A program made the position numbers and the translations under genes. From Curtobacterium sp. UCD-KPL2560 (GTDB taxonomy: Bacteria > Actinomycetota > Actinomycetes > Actinomycetales > Microbacteriaceae), in assembly GCF_001705035.1 (NCBI RefSeq), contig NZ_MCIG01000001.1, positions 76,616 through 140,615 of the forward strand: 64,000 nt of DNA, written 5' to 3'. This document shows positions 59,516-64,000 of this stretch, piece after piece. The notes beneath the pieces are model-generated. The model ran no database searches, had not been told where the DNA came from, and saw nothing but the letters and a program-made list of their open reading frames with translations. Every line of letters starts with the position of its first letter. Within the stretch, counting starts at the first letter, position 1.

Positions 59516-60057
59516 CAGTTCGTCCCTTCGCCCGCGCTCTGCGGGTGGTCGTTCGTCGTCGTCAGTCCCTGCAGGGCGGCCAGTGCGGCCTGGTCTCCCT
59601 GCGGGAACCGGAAGTAGGTGTCGAGGTCCGTCGCACCTGCGGTGCCGGTCGCCGTCCATCGCAGACGGACCAGTCCCCCCGGCTCGACCACGCGGTCGAT
59701 GGCCGTGGTCGCGCGGTCGGCACCGCGGACGTCGCCGGCCGCGATCCAGCGGTCGGCCACCCCGGCGTGGTGCAGCACCACACCGGTGTCGTGCACGGTC
59801 ACGCCGCCGCGGCCCCGGAAGCCGAGTCCGCCCGCCGTGATCCGCTCGAGCGGCTGGTCGGCACCGGTCGTCGCGACGGTGAAGCCGTCCCAGGACCCGG
59901 CCGCCGGTCCCAGCCCGGCCGGGACCGGGACGGGAGGCACGGCCGCCGTCTGCGCGCGGGTGCGGGTCCGCCAGGTGCGCGCCATCGCGACGAACAGCAG
60001 CGCCACCAGCAGCAGCACCACCCCGCCGGTCAGCCAGCGCAGCCCGTCGCCGCTCAC
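59515..60057 (-). CDS. Single-pass membrane protein with PH-like C-terminal part
   Basis: A 180-residue protein with one N-terminal helix ([18 protein letters not shown]) and a cytoplasmic part of beta-rich character (GWDG-type segment [32 protein letters not shown]). It occupies the place between pyrC and carA that a membrane protein also holds in mycobacteria (the Rv1382 position). Function unknown. The GTG overlaps the pyrC stop by GTGA. Confidence 0.85.
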   Translation of the reverse strand: MSGDGLRWLTGGVVLLLVALLFVAMARTWRTRTRAQTAAVPPVPVPAGLGPAAGSWDGFTVATTGADQPLERITAGGLGFRGRGGVTVHDTGVVLHHAGVADRWIAAGDVRGADRATTAIDRVVEPGGLVRLRWTATGTAGATDLDTYFRFPQGDQAALAALQGLTTTNDHPQSAGEGTN

Positions 60058-61409
60058 CGGAGCGCCGCCGTCGCGGTCGCCGCGGCGGCCGCGACGGTGT
60101 CGGTGTCGACGAGCCGGCCGTCGAGCAGCGTCGGGTAGCCCTGGTGGAAGGTCGCGACGACGCGGCCGGGCAGGCGCATGCCGAGGTAGGGCGAGTTCTG
60201 CGACTGCCCCGCGAGGTCGTCGACCGAGAACTCGCGCACCGCGGCGGGGTCGTACAGCGTCAGCTCGGCGGGTGCGCCCGCCACGATGCCCTGGCCGTGC
60301 CCCTGGACCTGCCCGATCCGCGCCGGCGCCTCGGAGAGCACCCGGGCGACGTCCGCCCAGTCGAGCTGCCCGCTCTCGACCACGGCGGCGTGCACGACGC
60401 TCAGTGCCGACTCGAGCCCGACCATGCCGTTCGCGGCGGCCGGCCACTCGCAGCACTTCGCCTCCGCCGTGTGCGGCGCGTGGTCGGTGGCGACGATGTC
60501 GATGGTGCCGTCGGCCAGGGCAGCCCGCAGCGCGTCGACGTCCTCGCGGGAGCGCAGGGGCGGGTTCACCTTGTACCGGGCGTCGTACCCGGGCGCACCG
60601 TCGACCCCGGCGACGAGGTCCTCGGTGAGCACGAGGTGGTGCGGCGTGACCTCGGCGGTGACGTCGATCCCGCGGGACTTCGCCCACCGGACGACCTCGA
60701 CGCTGCCGGCGGTCGACACGTGGCACACGTGCAGCCGGGCACCGACGTGGTCGGCGAGCAGCACGTCGCGGGCGATGATCGCCTCCTCGGCCACGGCGGG
60801 CCACCCGGCGAGCCCGAGCTCCGACGACAGCCGGCCCTCGTTCATCTGCGCGCCGATGGTCAGTCGCGGCTCCTGGGCGTGCTGCGCGAGCACCCCGCCG
60901 AAGCCCTTGATGTACTCGAGCGCCCGGCGCATGAGCAGCGGGTCGGCGACGCAGGAACCGTCGTCCGAGAACACCCGGACCTTCGCCCGCGACGTCGCCA
61001 TCGCGCCGATCTCGGACAGGTGGGTGCCCTGCAGCCCCTGCGAGACCGCACCGATCGGGCGGACCGTGACGTAGCCGGCGTCGTCACCGAGTGCCTGCAC
61101 CTGTTCGACGACGCCCGCGGTGTCGGCGACCGGCGACGAGTTCGCCATCGCGTTCACGGCCGTGAAGCCGCCTGCGGCCGCGGCGCGGGACCCGGTGAGC
61201 ACCGTCTCGGACTCCTCGAAACCGGGTTCGCGCAGGTGGGTGTGGAGGTCCACCAGACCGGGCAGGGCGATCAGCCCGTCGGCGTCGACGACCGTGGCAC
61301 CGGCCACGTCGAGACCGGACCCGACGGCGGTGATGCGCCGCGCCTCCAGGCGTATGTCGGCACGCGAGCCGTCGACCAGCTGCGCGCCGCGGATGAGGTG
61401 GGCGGTCAT
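60054..61409 (-). CDS. pyrC: Dihydroorotase
   Basis: A 451-residue zinc enzyme of class I cyclising carbamoyl aspartate. [19 protein letters not shown] holds the HxH metal pair; the later His residues are in HVCHVST and the catalytic Asp in [13 protein letters not shown]. The NAMANSSP segment is typical of actinobacterial enzymes. The ATG overlaps the pyrB stop by ATGA. Confidence 0.97.
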   Translation of the reverse strand: MTAHLIRGAQLVDGSRADIRLEARRITAVGSGLDVAGATVVDADGLIALPGLVDLHTHLREPGFEESETVLTGSRAAAAGGFTAVNAMANSSPVADTAGVVEQVQALGDDAGYVTVRPIGAVSQGLQGTHLSEIGAMATSRAKVRVFSDDGSCVADPLLMRRALEYIKGFGGVLAQHAQEPRLTIGAQMNEGRLSSELGLAGWPAVAEEAIIARDVLLADHVGARLHVCHVSTAGSVEVVRWAKSRGIDVTAEVTPHHLVLTEDLVAGVDGAPGYDARYKVNPPLRSREDVDALRAALADGTIDIVATDHAPHTAEAKCCEWPAAANGMVGLESALSVVHAAVVESGQLDWADVARVLSEAPARIGQVQGHGQGIVAGAPAELTLYDPAAVREFSVDDLAGQSQNSPYLGMRLPGRVVATFHQGYPTLLDGRLVDTDTVAAAAATATAALR

Positions 61410-62368
61410 GCGACGGACTCCTTCGGTTCGTGCTCGCCCGTCAGGGCGAGGTACAGGACGGCCATCCGGACCGAGACGCCGTTCGCGACCTGCTCGACCA
61501 CCGTCGAGCGGGGGTCGTCGGCGGCGACGCCGGCGATCTCGAGCCCGCGGTTCATCGGCCCCGGGTGCATGATCAGCGTGCGCTCGGACAGCGCCGCAGC
61601 GCGGGCCGCGGTCAGGCCGAAGTGCCGCGTGTACTCGCGGGGGTTCGGGAAGAACGCGTCGTTCATGCGCTCCTGCTGGATGCGGAGCAGCATCACGACG
61701 TCCGGGTCCTCGGCGAGGGCCGCGTCGAGGTCGTGGTGCACCGCCGCGCCGAACGGGCGGTCCACCGCGGGCAGCAGCGTCGGCGGGGCGGCGAAGGTGA
61801 CCTCGGCCCCGAGGGTGCGGAGGAGCCAGGCGTTGCTCCGCGCGACCCGGCTGTGCAGGACGTCGCCGACGATCGTCACCCGGACGCCGTCGAGGCCCTT
61901 CCCGCGGCTCGCACCACCGTGCAGGCGGCGCCGCATCGTGAAGGCGTCGAGGAGCGCCTGCGTCGGGTGCTCGTGGGTGCCGTCGCCGGCGTTCACCACG
62001 GGCACGTCGATCCAGTCGGCCTCGGCGAGCACGCGCGGTGCGCCGGAGGCGTGGTGGCGCATCACGATCCCGTCGATGCCCATCGCGCCGAGGGTCTGCA
62101 CGGTGTCCTTGAGGGACTCGCCCTTCGAGACGCTCGAGCCCTTGGCGGCGAAGTTGATGACGTCGGCCGAGAGGCGCTTGGCGGCGGCCTCGAACGAGAT
62201 GCGGGTGCGGGTGGAGTCCTCGAAGAAGAGGTTCACGACCGTCTTGCCGCGGAGGGCCGGGAGCTTCCGGACCTCGCGGGTGTTCACCTCGGCCATCTCC
62301 TCGGCGACGTCGAGGACGTGGACGGCCTCGGCGCGGGACAGGTCGGCGGTGGAGAGGAGGTGCTTCAC
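61406..62368 (-). CDS. pyrB: Aspartate carbamoyltransferase catalytic subunit
   Basis: A 320-residue enzyme. [19 protein letters not shown] holds the carbamoyl phosphate STRT motif. [19 protein letters not shown] and [11 protein letters not shown] mark the aspartate domain, and [11 protein letters not shown] closes it. No pyrI gene follows, as usual for Actinomycetota. The GTG start overlaps pyrR by GTGA. Confidence 0.97.
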   Translation of the reverse strand: MKHLLSTADLSRAEAVHVLDVAEEMAEVNTREVRKLPALRGKTVVNLFFEDSTRTRISFEAAAKRLSADVINFAAKGSSVSKGESLKDTVQTLGAMGIDGIVMRHHASGAPRVLAEADWIDVPVVNAGDGTHEHPTQALLDAFTMRRRLHGGASRGKGLDGVRVTIVGDVLHSRVARSNAWLLRTLGAEVTFAAPPTLLPAVDRPFGAAVHHDLDAALAEDPDVVMLLRIQQERMNDAFFPNPREYTRHFGLTAARAAALSERTLIMHPGPMNRGLEIAGVAADDPRSTVVEQVANGVSVRMAVLYLALTGEHEPKESVA

Positions 62369-62988
62369 GCTGCGCCCCCCTGCTGCTCGGCGGTGCCGGG
62401 CTGCACGGGCTGCTCGGTCGCGCTCGGCTGCCCGGGCGTGCCGGGCTGCACGATGACGACCTCGTCCGTGCCGTCGGTCTCGGTCAGCCGCAGCGTGACC
62501 CGCTCGTCCGACGCGGTGGGCAGGTTCTTGCCCACGTGGTCGGCCCGGATCGGCAGCTCCCGGTGCCCGCGGTCGACGAGCACCGCGAGGCGGACCGCGC
62601 GCGGGCGGCCGATGCCCTGCAGCGCGTCGAGCGCCGCCCGGACGGTCCGGCCGGAGTACAGCACGTCGTCGACGAGCACGACGACCTTGCCGTCGATGCC
62701 GCTCGTCGGGATCGTCGTGCGGTGCGGGGCGCGACCGATGCCGTGCCCGAGGTCGTCACGGTGCATCGTGACGTCGAGGGTCCCGACCCGCTGGTCGCGG
62801 TCGTGGGCCCACTCGGGCTCGATGTCGGCCAGGACGCGGTCGAGCCGCTCGGCCAGGACGGCACCCCGTGTCGGGATGCCGAGCAACACCAGGTCCGAGG
62901 CACCGTGGTTGGCCTCGAGGATCTCGTGTGCGATGCGTGTCAGAGCACGCGTGATGTCGGACTGCTGCAGGACCGTTCTGGTTCCCAC
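62365..62988 (-). CDS. pyrR: Bifunctional pyr operon regulator / uracil phosphoribosyltransferase
   Basis: A 207-residue protein. The PRPP loop is [34 protein letters not shown] and [20 protein letters not shown] are PyrR signatures. It binds UMP/UTP-sensitive hairpins in pyr mRNA and has weak UPRT activity. A Gln/Pro/Thr tail of about 30 residues is added at the C-terminus. The GTG has a perfect AAGGAGG ribosome site, which can be hidden in the leader hairpin (see the leader). Confidence 0.96.
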   Translation of the reverse strand: MGTRTVLQQSDITRALTRIAHEILEANHGASDLVLLGIPTRGAVLAERLDRVLADIEPEWAHDRDQRVGTLDVTMHRDDLGHGIGRAPHRTTIPTSGIDGKVVVLVDDVLYSGRTVRAALDALQGIGRPRAVRLAVLVDRGHRELPIRADHVGKNLPTASDERVTLRLTETDGTDEVVIVQPGTPGQPSATEQPVQPGTAEQQGGAA

Positions 62989-63036
62989 GCCGACCTCCTT
63001 CCCCGCCTCACCGGACGGACTTAAAGGACGCTGACG
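62989..63036 (-). promoter_or_regulatory. PyrR-binding translational leader of the pyr operon
   Basis: The leader reads, on the minus strand, TCCTTTAAGTCCG then TCCGGTGAGGC, then GGGGAAGGAGG before GTG. TCCGGTGAGGC fits the PyrR loop (TCCxGxGAGGY) known from Bacillus and mycobacteria. TCCTT at 63024-63028 can pair with AAGGA at 62996-63000, hiding the ribosome site. This matches the translational repression described for Mycobacterium smegmatis. A TAGGGT -10 box at 63043-63048 would start the mRNA near 63036. Confidence 0.7.
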
Positions 63037-63042
63037 TGGACA

Positions 63043-63048
63043 ACCCTA
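63043..63048 (-). promoter_or_regulatory. -10 box (TAGGGT) of the pyr operon
   Basis: TAGGGT on the minus strand lies at the end of nusB. Transcription from about 63036 would include just the PyrR hairpin. No clear -35. Confidence 0.45.
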
Positions 63049-63543
63049 CCGGGACTCCTGGTCCCCTGCGACCGTCCGATCGGACGGTTCCTCGTGCTGC
63101 GTGGTGCCGTGGTCGCCGTTCCGACCGGCTGCTCCCCGGCCGCCCGCGACGGCGCCGAGGACGCCGTTCACGAAGCTCGCCGAGTCGTCCGTCGACAGCG
63201 ACTGCGCGAGTTCGACCGCCTCGGCGATGGCCACCGCGTCGGGCACCTCCGGGTTGTACCGGATCTCCCACACGCCCATCCGGAGGATGCAGCGGTCGAG
63301 CACGGGCATCCGGGCGATCGACCAGCCCTGCGCGTGCTCGATGATCACCTTGTCGATCGCGGACCGGTCGTCGTCGACACCGGTCACGATCTGTCGTGCG
63401 TAGTCCCAGCTCGAGGCACGCTCGGGCTGGTCGAGGTGCCGCACGGTCTCCGTCGCCAGGACGTCGGTGATCGGGAGCTCACGCACCTCGGCCACGTACA
63501 GCATGTCGAGGGCGCGCTTGCGGGCCTTCGAACGAGCACTCAT
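63046..63543 (-). CDS. nusB: Transcription antitermination factor NusB
   Basis: A 165-residue RNA-binding protein for rRNA antitermination with NusE. SARSKARKRALDMLYVAEVR, AQGWSIARMPVLDRCILRMG and the helix DAVAIAEAVELAQSLSTDDSASFVNGVLGAV are typical. A disordered tail of about 30 residues follows the core. ATG start, 10 nt after efp. Confidence 0.96.
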   Translation of the reverse strand: MSARSKARKRALDMLYVAEVRELPITDVLATETVRHLDQPERASSWDYARQIVTGVDDDRSAIDKVIIEHAQGWSIARMPVLDRCILRMGVWEIRYNPEVPDAVAIAEAVELAQSLSTDDSASFVNGVLGAVAGGRGAAGRNGDHGTTQHEEPSDRTVAGDQESR

Positions 63544-63553
63544 ACAGCGTCGC

Positions 63554-64000
63554 CTAGTTGTTGACGCGGCCGAGGAAGCTGCCGTCGCGCGTGTCGATCT
63601 TCACGGTGGTGCCGCTCTCGAGGTACAGCGGGACCTGGATGCGGTGGCCGGTCGCGATGATCGTCGCGTCCTTCGTGCCACCGGACGAGCGGTCGCCCTG
63701 CAGGCCGGGCTCGGTCTCGACCTCGGTGACGATGGAGGTCGGGAGCTCGATGTAGAGCGGGTTGCCCTCGTTCATCGCGATGGTGACCATGGCGGACTCG
63801 AGCAGGAAGTTCTTGGCGTCGCCGACGACGGTCTCCGAGACGTGGACCTGGTCGTAGGTGTCGGTGTCCATGAACACGTAGGACTCGCCGTCCTGGTACA
63901 GGTACTGGTAGTCGCGACGGTCGACGGTCGCGGTGTCGATCTTCGCGCCGGCGTTGAACGTGCGGTCGACGACCTTGCCCGAGACGACGTTCTTGAGCTT
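63554..64000 (-). CDS. efp: Elongation factor P (N-terminus beyond the window)
   Basis: The C-terminal 148 residues of EF-P, which relieves ribosome stalling at polyproline. The frame is open to the right edge. The visible part starts [20 protein letters not shown] and holds [29 protein letters not shown] and the end [20 protein letters not shown]. About 40 N-terminal residues, including the modified-loop residue, are outside the window. Normal order efp-nusB-pyrR. Confidence 0.96.
   Translation of the reverse strand, partial: KLKNVVSGKVVDRTFNAGAKIDTATVDRRDYQYLYQDGESYVFMDTDTYDQVHVSETVVGDAKNFLLESAMVTIAMNEGNPLYIELPTSIVTEVETEPGLQGDRSSGGTKDATIIATGHRIQVPLYLESGTTVKIDTRDGSFLGRVNN

Overview
The window is very GC-rich, uses many GTG starts, packs genes tightly with 4-base GTGA/ATGA stop-start overlaps, and keeps the actinobacterial order efp-nusB-pyrR-pyrB-pyrC-carA-carB-pyrF-gmk-rpoZ-metK-priA-fmt-rsmB-rpe. 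This points to a high-GC Actinomycetota chromosome, most likely Microbacteriaceae (Curtobacterium or a relative). The placement is inferred from gene content and order; no 16S gene is present.

Layout. 1-9.1 kb: the tail of an unknown gene, a GAF/winged-helix regulator, a small carotenoid module (phytoene-desaturase-like oxidoreductase plus UbiA-type prenyltransferase) with a divergent glycosyltransferase, a DUF779/aldehyde dehydrogenase pair, and a DUF6177 gene with a small partner. 9.1-16.6 kb (minus strand, except one plus-strand gene of unknown function at 10730-11206): a polymorphic-toxin locus. It holds two ESAT-6/WXG100-like proteins, a DUF6507 protein, an 827-residue toxin with a C-terminal DNA/RNA non-specific nuclease of the YeeF type, a YezG-like immunity protein, an SseB/YezG-like fusion, and a decaying array of extra immunity modules. 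16.8-25.0 kb (plus strand): the divergent type VII secretion operon, with an FHA protein, a small membrane protein, EccD, a MinD-like ATPase, EccC and a second MinD-like ATPase. EccB, EccE and mycosin are not recognisable here. 25-36 kb: DUF308 and VIT membrane proteins, pyk, gltBD, lgt. 36-48 kb: trpA-trpB-trpC with two small membrane proteins and trpE, then hisI, hisF, hisG, hisE, rpe, an Abi-family gene, rsmB and fmt. 48.8-64 kb: DUF4383, priA, metK, rpoZ, an IHF-guanylate kinase fusion, and the pyrimidine operon headed by pyrR behind a PyrR-type translational leader, then nusB and the body of efp.

How the parts fit. WXG100 partners and toxin are probably exported by the EccC/EccD machine encoded divergently, and the immunity genes directly downstream of the toxin protect the producer. 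The immunity gene has been copied; one copy set is broken by an in-frame stop, an internal deletion and a one-base frameshift. The trp, his, pyr and glt genes are standard housekeeping.

The most interesting structure outside genes is a family of GC-rich palindromes built on CGGGAGGCGCG that sit where terminators would be expected and whose arms also occur inside coding linkers; a 41-bp repeat island before pyk's end; a 34-bp tandem repeat inside the toxin operon; and a 34-nt perfect palindrome plus GGTTCAG repeats in the divergent secretion promoter. Several genes appear leaderless, with TANNNT exactly 7 nt before the start codon. I saw no tRNA, rRNA, CRISPR array, transposase or phage gene.
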